A stretch of DNA of 64,000 nucleotides, taken from the NCBI GenBank assembly GCA_037044905.1, contig JBAOKB010000087.1, forward strand, positions 1 through 64,000. The letters are read 5' to 3'. The notes under the pieces are model-generated. The model was not told where the DNA came from. It was given only the letters and a program-made list of their open reading frames with translations, and made no database searches. The DNA is from Hortaea werneckii (lineage: Eukaryota; Ascomycota; Dothideomycetes; Mycosphaerellales; Teratosphaeriaceae). Below are positions 45,243 to 57,318 of this stretch, piece after piece (position 1 is the first letter of the stretch; the number at the start of each line of letters is the position of its first letter). The position numbers were made by a program, and so were the translations under genes.

Positions 45243-47310
45243 ATGTCTCAAGAGGTGCTGCCGAGTGCGGCAGAGACCTTCTACGTTGTGGCGGGCGTGG
45301 ACTATGGCACTCAGTCTGACGTGATCAAGGTACAGCTGTTCGACGGCGAGAAGTCTTTCGGGCCTCCATTTTTCATTCAGGAGTGTCTCGGTCTTTACGC
45401 TATTCCTGCGCAGGCGGCATACCATGAGGGCGCTCTTTACACTGGGTGGGAGCTCGACGATCACATTCGCGGCCTCAAAGAACCAACGATACCTTCCGAC
45501 AAAGTTATCCAGTTTGCAAAGCTTGCTTTGTACGAACACAGCAAAGGCTCGCCTATGACTTCTTGTGTCAAGCGCGTCGAAGAGCAGCTTGCTTGGCATG
45601 GGAAGAATTTGGACGAATTCCTCGCCGACCACTTGGCTGCTTTGATCAACAAGGGTCGAAACTTCCTGGTCGAGCATCCATCTCTATCCTTTTCGGAAGA
45701 CAGGATTAGAAACATGCCGTGGCATGTCCGCTTGACCGTGCCGCACTCTTGGTCCCCCTCGGCTTGCACTCGAATGCAGAATGCCGCAAGGAACGCTGGC
45801 ATAAAGATCACGTCGCTCGCGTCCGAGCCAGAGTGTGCTGTGGCTAGCAGTATCGATCTTCTCTGCGGGCAAAAGGTGCAGATGCCAAGACCCCTCGTTG
45901 AGCAGAGCCGGATCCTTTGCGCTGATCTAGGATGTGGCACAGCTGACTACACACTGGTCGAGCTTGCCGACGCACTCGCTATCAATTCGAAGCTCAGGGT
46001 ACTCAAAGAGACAGGTGATCCGCTCGGTGGCTCACAAGGGATCAACGAGCGTCTGCTCGCAACATACGAGAAGTCTCTCGGCGACGAAGACGCCGTGAGG
46101 GAGAAGGCAGAGAGCCTAGGGTTTGGCCTCGCGTCGTTCCGCTATCTCATTCTGGACTACATCGAAAGGCACAAGATGGATTTCCCCGGAAGAGGCTTCT
46201 ACCCTATCGTTCTACTCCATCCGGACGGCAGGATGGAGCAGTATGCCTTTTCAGAGTCCGTTTCCCCATTGTGCAAATACATTGATGAGACCAGAAGCTA
46301 ACGGTATTGACAGAGCTGAGATGCAAAATGCGTTCGACTCTGTCTTATCGGAAGTAGAGCGCTGCATCGACGAGTACGTCAATGACCAGGCTCTTAGGCC
46401 TGATCTGATTTTCGTCTCCGGTGGCTTTGGCAAGAGTCGGTTCCTCGACCAGCGTCTCCGGGCTCGCTACAACGGTATTCAGGTGCTGACGCCTAGCTTC
46501 TACAATTCATCCTTGCAGTGAGTTGACCGCTCTGCCTTGATCAAGCTGCGTCTGCTAATTTGATGAAGGGAAACTTTGATCGCGGAAGGAGCGCTCTCCT
46601 CAAGATACGGACAGCTTTCCACCCAAACAATTCCCCCTCAATATTCGTACGCCGTTCTCAGGGATGAGGAATATGAGCCGTCTGTCCATGTCGATGCCTG
46701 GGTGATGAAAAACCAGAAGCGTATGCCGATAGATGGCGTGGTTCATCGGAGCGAATGGAATCCAAAGAGGCGCTTCGTTCTCCAGCGCATGTTTCCCTTC
46801 TTGAAGCAGGGCGATTCCACTACGACTACTGACATCGACACCGGCGGTCCGGTGTACTACTACATGCGCGCCCGCGGCAAGCTTCACCTGAAATCCGAAT
46901 TCGTTCTCATCAACGAAGAGAAGTTGCACCCGTTCATGAAAACCGGTAGTGATACGGAGCTGGCCTTCGATGGAGGAGCCCATGGATCAGCTTTCGAAAA
47001 AGACGGTAAAACACCCCGCCCTGGTGTCACACCCTGGAAGAAAACCGTCCGCGTCTTGAAGCTGTCGAAAAACGAGCTCGCGTCCTTCAACCAGCTTCTT
47101 GACACCGATGGGAGTCTCTGGTATGAGGTGCGCGTACAGCTCTGTGTAACATACCGGAGCGAGAAGGACATGGTGATGAAATGGAGGCTGTTACCGCCTT
47201 ACGGCGAGCCAATCGAGGTTGAAGAGAGGGAGTCGCTGTTGTGGGATGCAGAGCATTCGGAGTTCTTTGAGAACCCTGTTTCAGATGCAGAGGAGGACGG
47301 TGAAGAGTAG
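45243..47310 (+). CDS. Hsp70-like ATPase B (fungal divergent Hsp70 family)
   Basis: Three exons, 45243-46255, 46314-46517 and 46569-47310, give 652 residues. The first intron has an ideal GCTAACG branch site. ATPase motifs: phosphate 1 VAGVDYGTQSD (about 16-26), a phosphate 2 region ADLGCGTADYT where copy A has ADIGGGTGDF, and adenosine loop FVSGGFGKSRFL. LTVPHSWSPSACTRMQNAAR matches the VP-x-W-x(n) block of the family. The C-terminal 240 residues form a beta-rich module unlike the canonical Hsp70 substrate domain and end in an acidic tail (SDAEEDGEE). An alternative upstream Met at 45222 adds seven residues. Such proteins are numerous in Pezizomycotina and mostly uncharacterised. Confidence 0.85.
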
Positions 47311-47399
47311 GAGGGCCCCCACATAGGCATGTGGGAGACTTGATTTTGAGGAGATAGGGCCGTCTTTGTGACATAGACATGTTTCGTTTCTCTCCCTGA

Positions 47400-47975
47400 A
47401 ACCAAGGCCAAGTTCTAGTATGGAGTGCCGATATAGCCGCATGTAAAACAATAAATTCCATCGGGATGGAACGGAGGGTACTAACATCTCACAGCTACCC
47501 GGTAGAGAATGAGGAAACGGAGTCGCCTTTGTAAGCTAATGGCCTATTTCAATCATTTGAGAGACTTATAATAAATCTAAATTTAAATTCTAATTTGTTT
47601 ATTTCGTCAAGATTAAGAGCAAGTCGTAGTATAGGGTACCTATACAGCCGCACATAAAATAATAAAAACCGTCGGGATAGAATCGAGGGTAGTAACATAT
47701 CATGGCTAGCCGATGGAGTATAAGGAAACGGAGTCGCCTTCATAAGACAATGGGCCCCTTAAACCATTCGAGAAACTTATGATGAATTTAAATTAAATTT
47801 TCATTTTTATGTGGTTATCTCGCTAAACCAAGAGCAAGTCTTAGTACGAGGTGCCTATACAGTAGCTAGTAAACTACTTCAAGAAGTAGGGATGGAATAG
47901 AGAGAATCGACGTCTCACAGCTACCCTGTAGAGAATGAGGAAACGGAGTCGCCTTCATGAGATGGAAACCTCTTA
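47400..47975. repeat. Three decayed tandem copies of a ~213-bp repeat
   Basis: A core string AGGAAACGGAGTCGCCTT recurs at 47512, 47723 and 47938, spacing 211 and 215 bp. Each is preceded by matching diverged sequence (AGTnnTAGTA..., GCCTATACAGCCGCA-like, CGGGATGGAA-like, CTCACAGCTACC) and followed by A/T-rich DNA. Unit boundaries are approximately 47400, 47612 and 47827; the third copy is shortened. Many differences between copies are G/A or C/T transitions. The array sits just downstream of Hsp70-like gene B. Confidence 0.8.
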
Positions 47976-48222
47976 TTTGCAAATTCTGAGAGAAGACGAC
48001 GAAGGGTCTCTCAAAGCTAGACGATCGCGCTGAAGGAGATGTAGTCGCTGTTATGTGGTTCGGAGCTTTCTGACTTCTTCGAGATGGATTTTCTCCCAGA
48101 ACGAGGAGGAAGCTGAGGAGCACTCTCAGCGCGCTTTGATTGGCTCTCCATTGAAGTGCCGAATCGCGTCACCCTCGCGTTTCGCGAACGTCACCTTTTT
48201 CCTGCTCTGCCAATCGACCCCA
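47976..48222. other. Upstream flank of the TatD gene
   Basis: An open frame from 48055 runs into the TatD gene, but its first part lacks family similarity. Probably promoter and leader. Confidence 0.4.
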
Positions 48223-49444
48223 ATGAGACATTTCGCTCTCTTGCGGACTGCCTTTCATCCTCTCCAAGGACGACCACTTCATACTCCCCTGCCCCTGCGA
48301 ACGTTGCAAATCAGAATGGAGTCTTCGGTAGCTGCAGAGCCCGTAACGGCCGGCCTAAATGCTGTCGAGAACGGCCCCGAGAAGACTCCCCTCCGCTATG
48401 CAGATGTCAGTCCATCTGTCAGGCTCATTGACTGACTGTCTACTGACGAATGGCCAGGTAGATCGGCATCAACCTGTCTGACCAGATCTTCCGCGGCGTG
48501 CACCATGGCAAGAAAGCCCACGATGACGACCTCCACAGCGTGATCCAACGAGCCTTAAACGCCGGAGTCCGCAAGATGATGGTCACCGGCTCCGACTTAA
48601 TCGAATCGCAGAACGCCATCCGCCTTGCCGAAGAGTACCCTGGTCTTTGCTACGCTACAGTCGGCGTCCACCCCTGCTCGGCCAAGACTTTCGAAGCATA
48701 TCCAGATGGGCCGGAAGCGTTATTACAAGAGTTGAAGAAGCTGGCCCAACAATCTCGGGACTCTGGAAGAGCAACGGCGTTCGGCGAGATAGGTCTAGAC
48801 TACGACCGTCTTCATTACTGCGATGCTGAGACACAACGCGTCTACTTCGCCAAGCAACTCGATGTCGCGATGGAGCTGGACATGCCTCTATTCCTGCATT
48901 CCCGCGCCGCAGCGACGGATTTTGAGAACATGCTCCGAGAGCGTCTAGATCGCCTCCCCCGACGCGGCTGCGTCCATTCCTTCACAGGCACGCTGGAAGA
49001 AATGCAAGGCGTCGTGGCACTAGGCTTTGACGTCGGCATTAACGGCTGTTCGCTCAAAACCGAAGAGAATTGCGCTGTGGTCAAGGAGGTGCCGCTTGAG
49101 CGACTACAGATCGAGACGGATGGCCCGTGGTGCGAAATGCGGCCTTCCCACGCTGGTTCCCAGTATTTGAAGGATGCGCCGCCTTTGCCGAAGGCAGTGA
49201 AAAAGGAGAAGTGGCATCCTGAGGCTATGGTGAAGGGAAGGAACGAGCCGTGTGCCATTACGAATGTGGCGTGGGCAGTTGCGGGTATTAAGGGGATACC
49301 GGTGGAAGAAGTGGCAGAGCAGTAAGTTTAATGTCCTTGTTGCAGCCCCTCGTTCTGCGTCGTATATGATTATGCTCACAACGTTTCCGCAGTGCTTGGA
49401 AGAACTCAATACGCATGTTTGGACTAGGCGAAACCGCGCCTTAA
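48223..49444 (+). CDS. TatD-family metal-dependent DNase (TATDN1 type)
   Basis: TIM-barrel nuclease related to yeast Tat-D (YBL055C) and human TATDN1, linked to DNA degradation in apoptosis-like death. Three exons, 48223-48405, 48462-49321 and 49393-49444, give 364 residues from the first Met. ADIGINLSDQIFRGVHHGKK is the TATDN1-type N-terminal motif. Metal-site motifs are GEIGLDYDR, LFLHSRAA, CVHSFTGT and IETDGPW. The last exon (AWKNSIRMFGLGETAP) matches the family end. A second in-frame Met at 48316 (MESSVAAEP) starts the enzyme proper. The 31 residues before it (MRHFALLRTAFHPL...) are Arg/Leu-rich without acids, like a mitochondrial presequence. Confidence 0.92.
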
Positions 49445-49529
49445 AATCAGAATCGCCGTCTTCCCTTCTGCACTTCAGTGTGTCTGCGCTGGGCTGACCA
49501 GCTACTTTCCTCCTCCTATGCACTTCTTC

Positions 49530-50605
49530 TCAGTCGTCAATCACAACGACTTCTGGCTGAACTGCCGGCAGTCGCATCCCAATTGGTCGCACTCCATCTT
49601 CGTCAACTTCAAACTGCTCACTCCCCGCTATCTGCCTCACCCTTTTCCGTGGCCTCTCACCACTTTCAGTTATCTCCCGCTTGATCTTGACGCTATCAGC
49701 CCGTGCCGCCGCCAGCGCCTGCTGCAACTCTACAATTTCCGCCGCGGACAGCGTGTCTGGGTCTCGACGCTCCAGTGGCTCGGGAGATGCAGGTCGCGGC
49801 AGGATGTGAAGGGTCTTCAGATCCTCTAGAATGTTGTCAGCGTCGTCCTTTTGTCTTTGAGCAAATGACTACGTACCAAGACTACGATACTTGAAAACGT
49901 AAACCGCAAACGGCGACGGCTGGTCCGGGATCAAGCTCGAGCTGTAATAGTCGAACCTCGCGCCCTTCACAGCCTCCATGAAGCTTTTCTTCAGCATTAG
50001 CGATTCTTCCCTTTCCCCTTTCAGGAAAATTGCATAGAACGTCCTTACCTCACACTATTACTCAGCGCCTGCCCCTTCAACTTCCCCTCCTCAATCTCCT
50101 CCCCCACTGCACTACTCTCCGGCGCTTCAAACTCAGCTTCTCCCCCGACATTACAATGGCTTACTTCGATCCGTATCGTGCCCAACCCCCTCTGCAGATG
50201 TGGTCTCCCTCCTCCCTCTACGATATCATTCGCCACCACACTCCGGAGATCCGCAAACCGGAATCTCTGCACTTCGTCTACCGCCGAGTGTATCCCTTCG
50301 CTGCTGTATGTCTGCCCCATCACGCTGGTCTCGACGTCTTCGCGCTTGATTAAGAGGGCGTCCACGAGGTTCCCGTCGATGTAGATGTTCACGGCGAGGC
50401 CGTTGCCGAGGAAGTGCAGGGCTTTGCCTGCTTTCAGCGTGATGGTGAAGGTTGTGTTGGTCGTCACTTCGACGTAGCGGGTCGTCGTGCGCTCGGGTTC
50501 GGGCAGGGAGGGGTCTTCATGCTCTGTGAGGGTGTCGTTGTTCACGGTGATGGTGGTTTCGAGGTGCGGGAGAAGAGAGCTGGTGCCCATTTTGGCTTCG
50601 ATCAA
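49530..50605 (-). CDS. DUF7918-like protein
   Basis: Three exons, 50605-50049, 49983-49877 and 49825-49530, give 319 residues. The N-terminal half is a beta-rich module (ITVNNDTLTEHEDP, TRYVEVTTNTTFTITLKAGK, NIYIDGNLVDALLI, RFRFADLR) that resembles the fungal domain catalogued as DUF7918. The middle exon carries FMEAVKGARFDYYSSSLIPD and FAVYVFKYRSL. The C-terminus is charged with a helix (VELQQALAAARADSVKIKRE) and a possible nuclear signal (RPRKRVRQ). Function of the family is unknown to me. The start may be five codons later, at MGTSSLLPH (50590). Confidence 0.75.
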
Positions 50606-51016
50606 GTGGTTTGAGATGTTTGATTGGTCTTGATGATGGCTTGGAGATGGTCGAGTCGTTGCTTGTGGAGATTTCTTGGTTCAGGGCGTGATTTGAGGTA
50701 TCAGGCTCTCTGTCTTGTGCGCTTGCGGTGGCAACAGAGGAGAAAGTCTTTGGGCTCTTCAGAAGGAATGCAATGGAATGATTCTGATACAGCTGTATTC
50801 AGATATTCTGTAGCTACATGAGAAGAATGGAAAAGTGAGGAATACATCGAGGGCGCTCTCTCTCATGAGAGACGTTGCACTATTTGCATGTGAAAGTGCC
50901 TAAGTGAACCTGTCCATTAAGCCCGTTCCCCACATGCTCGGGCAGGACACGAGTACTGGTCTTACTTGGTGGTGGCTTTACCTAACAGACCTAGCTAGAA
51001 ACTCCTTCAGCTGACT
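50606..51016. other. Intergenic
   Basis: 411 bp between two minus-strand genes; no supported ORF or repeat. Confidence 0.5.
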
Positions 51017-53171
51017 TCACTCGCCACCGGACCCAATGCTCGCAGCGCCGTCAAGAGCCATGAGCGCAAAATGTCCGCCTACAACTGGCCTTGCCCGATA
51101 TGCGCTCCAGGTACCCGCTTCCACCACCTCGTCATCTTGAACGACATATCTATCACCGAATGGCACATCGTTCTTGCCATTAGTAATGTACCCGTGTACG
51201 TCGTCGATAAACATGTCCCTAATGCCCTCATTTTCAACTCCCGGAGCCATTGCCGTAGCAGCAGCAAACAGCATCCAGTCCGTCTTGCTCCAGTTGACGC
51301 GATTGTCGAGTGCAACGCCAGCTTCGTCGTGTTTTGTTGCGTAGAAGTCCGTCTGCATCCTGAGCGCAGCCGTTGAGAAGGTTCGCAGGTTGAGGAGGAC
51401 GTCCATGTATAGGTTGAATTGCAACGCCCACGAATCATCTTCATTGTGCACAAGCAAGAAGTGAGTTTGGTTTGCGTCGACCCCGACACGCTCGTCGTAC
51501 AGGACCCGAGCGAAGTGCTTGCCCGTGTCTGAGAAACTCTGCTGTCCGGTCATGACACCATAGGCGTTCAAGGCGATCGCAGCTTTGATGGCTAAGCTGG
51601 ATTGATTCGCTTCCTCGCCTGCACCATCATCCGTCGATAGCTGACTCGAGGGATACAGACCGTTCTCCACCAAGTACTCGGCATATTGCTGCAACAAGAT
51701 AGAGTACGTGAAGCGCAAGTCAGTCCTCCCGGTAGCATTCTCATACATGTAGATCAGGATGAGAAGGTTTCCGCATTCCTCGACCGGCATAGGCTCAGCG
51801 ATCCCATCGTCATGTCCAGTCGCATTAGGGTAATGGGAGCCGAGATCATGTAGGGTGTAGTTCAGCGGCCACCTGCCGGCACCCAGATACCGTAGCATAG
51901 GCTCCAGCGTTATACGAATGTACTCCGGGGCGAGGACATAGAAGATGGGCGAGATCGGGTATATTACGTCGACAGTATTGACGTTGCCGTTCGAGGAGAT
52001 TTCCTTGACGAAAGCAAGGACATCGCCAGTGTCGAGTGAATCTGCGGGAATAGTGACTTCGAGCGCGCCAAAAGCCTGTCGTACCGATAGGGTAACAATA
52101 TCGCTGTAGTCCTTGCCAGCGACTCGACCTGCTTTATCAGCGATCTGAGCATCTAACGCACGAGCTTCAGCATCAGCAGCCTCGAAGTCTGTAAGGGCAT
52201 GCACGCAAGCACACTCGACCCCCTGGCATTGTGAAGCGAAGTAGGATGCTCGATCATTGCCCAGGTAGTTGACGACTGGTTGGCGCCATTGCCCAATCGC
52301 GAAGGTCACGTTCTTCAGGTCGTCAAGCTGACCGAGGTCATGGCTCAGTGCAATAACGCTCCCCGGCCCCCATTCGGAATCCCCATTCAGGCTGCCAGTC
52401 GTACCGAACTCCGTCTGCATATCTGACATTGGCCCGGCTTTGGCACTCACGTTGGATCCGTACGGACGGGTACAGTAGGCTGCCGTGCCCCATTGAGCCA
52501 CATCTTTGACCTCTGAATACTCCAATTGATCTTGGGCAGTCAGAGTGAGAATGTGCGTATCAGCAGCAGAGAGTGCGTACGACCAGTTGGTTGGCGTGTC
52601 AGTGTTGGGCGGACTGATCCAGGAGTTGTCGATGTCCGTGTAGACCTGGACGCTTGGCGTGGTGTCGGCCTTACGAGAGATGGAGACCGTAAGATAACTC
52701 ATCGGTAGACTCTGCCGAACGTAGTTGGTGGGAGAGACTGGCGTCATGAAGTCGAGCGTGATCTCCGCATCACCAGCGGTCAGGCCGAAGGTTGTATGGG
52801 TAGAAGTGTAGTCGGCACTGTTGGTGATGGCCGGCTTCACGCCACTGCTCTGAGGAGGGGCTCCGAAGAGGGAGTAGAGTGTGCCGTCGACTCGAGCGAG
52901 GATACTCCATGCAATGTCCTGTCCTGTCCAGAATTGAGGAGTTGCAGCGGCAAGATCAGCTGCTTGGTCGCCGGGTAGCCAGGCTAGAAGCAATTAGTAC
53001 GCTTGATCATTCGAGGACAACTCGTCAAAACATACCCGACAGATAAGGGTTCTTCACCGCCAATGGGTATGAAGGAGGCAAGATTGGCGAGAACGTTGGG
53101 GCAGCTCTTGACGTGAGTGCCAGTGCTGAAACGGTGAGGAGTACTGCCGTCTTCGATCGCGGATGTAGCAT
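51017..53171 (-). CDS. gtaA: Secreted glutaminase A (GtaA-like)
   Basis: Fungal extracellular/cell-wall glutaminase type that converts L-glutamine to glutamate. Two exons, 53171-53036 and 52983-51017, give 700 residues. The first exon encodes a signal peptide (MLHPRSKTAVLLTVSALALT, cut near SRA-AP) and the conserved PPSYPLAVKNPYLSAWLPGD, which spans the junction. Other family blocks: TPQFWTGQDIAWSILARVDG, PMSYLTVSISRKAD, VFYVLAPEYIRI-like IFYVLAPEYIRITLEP, and GRWPLNYTLHDLGSHYPNAT. Several N-glycosylation sites (NAT, NQT, NQS) fit secretion. Length is normal for the family. The 52-nt intron has a GTATGT donor. Confidence 0.92.
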
Positions 53172-54145
53172 TGCGTCGGTATTCTTGGACCAGGCGGCCA
53201 ATGTAATGGATGAAGTCGGACTGAAAGAGGAAGAGGCCGATGCTCAATGATCAAGTTGATACGAGATGGAGACTGGATCAGGTCGAGGAACAAGAGGTTA
53301 AAAGGAGAACACGTTGCAAAGCTTTATGGGATTTTGTTCGAAATTTGGATGTGTTGAAGTATAAGAGATAGATGGAGAGTCCAAGTTGGAAAGCTTTATA
53401 CAACATGGTGAAGCGGTGGAGCGCCAAGCTTGGCACAAGCAAACTGCGTGATATTCAGTCATGCGAGCAAAAGACTTCATCGTGTCCGGAAATGTATCGC
53501 GTGACATTGTAAGGGCATTTGCAGCTGCTTCTACGCCTTCTGAATCCAGCCAAGGCCGACGACTTCCGGTTGTAGGCGGCTCGCAGTGGTCATGGAGGAA
53601 ATTCCTAGTGATCATGAGCGATGCATGTTTTCACTCGCCGTCCTTCACTGCGACGTACTTGACGGTCTGATGGCAGCCCCATTTGTAAAGACCCTTATTT
53701 CCGACGGTCAAGCAGCCGATGCGGTGATGATATTGAGGTCTGTGTCCCGTGAGTATGTACACTCGTGATGAGGCAGAACCTGGTGGCCAGTATCACGCGT
53801 TGGGTCATCTAAATATGTGAATGCTGTCATCGTTTGTCAGAGCAAACCAAATGGAATGTTGAAGTCCATCGAAGTCAATGGCGCGCAAACAAATGAATGA
53901 CGTCTGATCAAATTTCTTTCGAATGCTTTGCCTTGCGCCAGGGTCCTTTCCCGGCGCATGGCGATAGAAAACATTAGTTGAGAGGTATTGGACTAAGGTT
54001 TTCCCTTTCTTGCTCTTCGTGGCGTACCTAGCAGACAGATGGGGAAGTGTGCCGAACATCCATGGGTGAGTCCAGGAGAGCACTGAGAGTCAACATATAA
54101 CCGAGACTGTTCATGATCTTGTCTTGCTGAATCTGATATATAGTG
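53172..54145. other. Intergenic, no recognisable gene
   Basis: Short minus-strand frames near 53805-54083 have no domain. Holds the GtaA promoter and the YCII 3' flank. Confidence 0.4.
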
Positions 54146-54813
54146 CTATGCCTTGGGCAACTGTTCTCTGATCGCACTCTTAAAGGGAAAGATTTGGATC
54201 TGTGTCCTTGCGTTAGCAAAGCTCGGAAGGCCTCCCCAGCAAGGGGTAGCAAGCTGGACGTTGCTATGCAGCACCGTCATATCTGTCTTCGAAGCAATGA
54301 GATGGCAGAAAAGGCGAAGTGCAAGTATGTCGTCGCAGGACTCGCCGTGCAAGCTATCCTGCACTTCGTTCCACCTTTGCCAGAGACTGAAGGTAGAAGC
54401 TTACCTTACTCTCATCCCACACGCCGCTCTTGAAATACACATCTTCTTTGACGCTCTTCATGACCTCCTCTTTCGTATCTGCAACAGCTAGCATGACGCT
54501 GCCATTGATCTTTGGTGGTTCTCCCTCTTTAATCGGCTCGTCGAGACTTGCGCCGCCCAATACCCAAAGCCCGGAGTCGACGTGTGGTTTGAGATTATTC
54601 AGGTGATCGCTATTGGCGGAGACAATGTCAGTGTAGTCTGCGTTTGCGGAGCAATGAGACGACATACGGCCTCACTTCCATACGCTTGGATAGCTTGCCT
54701 GCCGCATCTGGAAGGATGACCATCCATTCCTGTTTAGGTGCCATTTTACGGGAGGTGGTTGTGATGAGGCGTTTGGTCAGTGGGGAGCTCAGCAATGACG
54801 GACGCAAGACCAT
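54146..54813 (-). CDS. YCII-domain protein, possible mitochondrial form
   Basis: Three exons, 54813-54668, 54609-54405 and 54199-54146, give 134 residues. The YCII fold is visible as EWMVILPDAAGKLSKRMEVR, then DHLNNLKPHVDSGLWVLGGA with the conserved His, then GSVMLAVADTKEEVMKSVKED and WDESKIQIFPFKSAIREQL. Bacterial YCII proteins are small ferredoxin-like enzymes or binding proteins; the fungal role is unknown. The first 23 residues (MVLRPSLLSSPLTKRLITTT) look like a mitochondrial presequence, and a second in-frame Met (54744, MAPKQEW) starts the domain. The last exon is only 54 nt, after a 205-nt intron. An upstream Met at 54864 is less likely. Confidence 0.85.
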
Positions 54814-57211
54814 GTTAGAGCGTTTGGAACACGAGGCACCTTTGTAGGTGACACCGTGAGCCAAGTAGTAGTACCTCCTAAGCCGTGAAGCCGATTTGGG
54901 GGTGAGGTGGGGGTCTTGATAAATCCGATGACGGAGGGCGGAGAAGTTGGATATTCCCGTTTCATCCTTGCAACCCTGAATAACCCTAACAACAACCTAT
55001 TCGATCCAGCAATGCGGCTAGTGAAATGGACAACAGCCATATTCATCATGATACCAAGTAATGAGACGTAAAGACGTGATACCGTTATGCTAATGGTGAG
55101 ATTTGACACATTTTTCCAATATGTATTCCCATAGGGGACAGGTCTTTTGCAACAAGACCGCGCTGAATCACGAAAATGGTTCCAAACTTCGACTGGGACA
55201 GTTCTACTTCATTGACGACCAATCGCATCCACACCTGCGGTGATATTCCATCGCGCCGATCGCATTGATATAGATTTTTTGCTCTAGCCTCCATTTTCAT
55301 TTGAATTTTCCGTTACCTTTAACGACAATTTCGCGGATGTTGTCTCCAAACGGATTGTGATGTTCAAGGAAGGGTTTGCTTGACAATGTCTTCCATCAAT
55401 TTCTTCGACGACATTGGTGTGCCTCTCGTAGCACGGATTGTTGTTACATCCATCCTAGTGCCTGCTTCTGCACCCAAAGCGGGTTCACTGTGACATACAA
55501 GTATTGGTTCCTGAGTGCCAATCGATGTCGCTGGCGCCTCCTCGCTGTTGCTGTCGGATGCTGATACAAGTGCTGATTTGTCGGCGGCACTCCATCCTAT
55601 CAGCAAACGACAGCAAAAGAGGCACAGAGAACGTCATACGATTTAGCATGCACTCTTTCCTTCTCGTGAAAAACCGCTCGTTCTTATTCTTCAACAGACA
55701 GTCGAGCAAAAGCAACGCTCTCTCTCAGCCTGGACTTCGCTATGCTGACCGCAGTGTTCACTCGTCTACGCATGACATCCTTGGCCCATGACCTGTCATC
55801 CATTGCTTAACGGGGATTCATTTCCTCGACCGTATTTGTATTTGTCGAATAAGACCCTTCGGTCTTCCTATTTCTTGTTCCGGATGCTTCCTGCTGGCTT
55901 GCTTGTCGTTTCTGAGGCGCCATACCATGGACGATACCTCTTGTGTCTGAACTAGAGTTAGGATGGAGTTCAAGAACAATGAAGAGTTCATGTTCGAGCG
56001 GTTGAAACATGTGCCCGCCTTCACCTCAACACTTTCGTCACAAGACTCATACTGTCAACTGTCATTGACTCCAGTGAAACCATGTCGCTATTTTCGACGA
56101 TGTCCTGACGTCTTTTCTATGAGGACTCATCAGACAAAATTGGCGTTTCTAGATCATATCGGACAATAGCTTCCCGGGCCAAGAGGCTTGTCCGGTCATG
56201 AAGGTATATTTGAAGATGCAATTCGTACACAAGCGGACACAACAGGGAAGGTATCCAAACCAAGTTGACGATTGTAGTGTTGTCTCAATGCAAAAGGTCT
56301 GCGTGGGAAGTGGACTGGTAGGCAATATCGTCGCCAGTGAAAACTAGTACGAGCCCGGAGAGCCAGGGAAGGTCGTGGGCCTTCACAACCGTGACCCGTT
56401 GGAACAACCTGATCGTTTACGTCGTCGCCCGAATGGGCTCGAAACAATACAAGCGCTCGGCGAAGGCCCAGGATCGCGGCAGAGCTCAGCACGTCCCAGT
56501 GGAAAGGTATGCTTCAACTTCGTTTCCCGAGTGACAGGAAAAATAGCCCAAGCAATTGCTGATGTCAACTACGGTGTTCTGCAGGTGATTCTGCAAGCTG
56601 CCCAGAAGACATGAGAGGCTTGTTACGTCCAAGATTCACAAGCCGGGTTGCTTCCTTTATTGATGTGATGCCCTTACCAATATCTCGCTTGCGGCCACAA
56701 ATTTAATATGCAATTGTGTTAAGCTGCCTACACTGATAGAAGAGTATGCTTCTGATGCCGGAACTCCTGTCAAACTTGCGTGGTTTGGTGGACGATTTCG
56801 AATCATGAAATGGCCGATCCTTGGTGAGAATGGCGAGATGACGATTTGTGTCTCCCATCGATCCAAACGATTGGTCCGCAATCCGAATGAGTAGACAGAT
56901 CGTTCTTGAACGGTGCCAGCCTGTATTATGGCCGGGGAAGGGTACGGTGGCTTCCGAGAAGAAAAGATGGTCACTGGGTGGTGTCATCTGCTTAATGCCC
57001 TTCCCTCCTCTTCTCGAGGTCCGTTAGACCGATGCCTATGCAACTCAAGAGTCTCTGGTCCACAGAGCTATCAGCTAAACGTTCAGGGAGAGGTACAAGG
57101 CCATATGAGGCCCGGATCAGACCAAACCTTCCCCGAAAGCCCCTGGCCCCCCAAAAAAGCTTATCATATACAATTTTAGCCGTCCCAGTCTTCAACAGCG
57201 GCAATTCAATC
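54814..57211. other. 2.4-kb gene-poor stretch
   Basis: No ORF over about 100 codons with recognisable features, no splice-joined family match, no visible repeats or transposon ends. Could be decayed sequence or contain non-coding transcripts. Confidence 0.45.
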
Positions 57212-57318
57212 GGTGAGATGGCCGAGCGGTCTAAGGCGCTAGCTTAAGGTGTTCCTGCACTTCAGGATACTACATTCGCTAGTCTGAAAAGGCGTGGGTT
57301 CGAATCCCACTCTCATCA
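57212..57318 (+). tRNA. tRNA-Leu (anticodon AAG) with a 27-nt intron
   Basis: Type II tRNA. The acceptor stem GGTGAGA pairs with TCTCATC (57311-57317), discriminator A 57318. The D arm is TGGCCGAGCGGTCTAAGGC and the T arm GTGGG-TTCGAAT-CCCAC. The anticodon stem CTAGC (57239-57243) pairs perfectly with GCTAG (57278-57282). The loop reads TTAAGG...C, giving anticodon AAG (57246-57248), and the intron is 57250-57276 after position 37. The long variable arm (TCTGAAAAGGC) fits leucine. A shifted stem would give anticodon TAA, also leucine, but pairs less well. A TTTT terminator lies at 57335-57338. Confidence 0.92.

Noticed and set aside
47400..47975. CRISPR array or LTR
   Set aside because: Copies are ~213 bp, diverged and directly adjacent, with no spacers; no LTR ends, primer-binding site or target duplication seen, and the organism is a fungus.
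57244..57249. tRNA anticodon TAA
   Set aside because: Requires a shifted stem with a G-T pair; the AAG fold pairs perfectly. Both are leucine.
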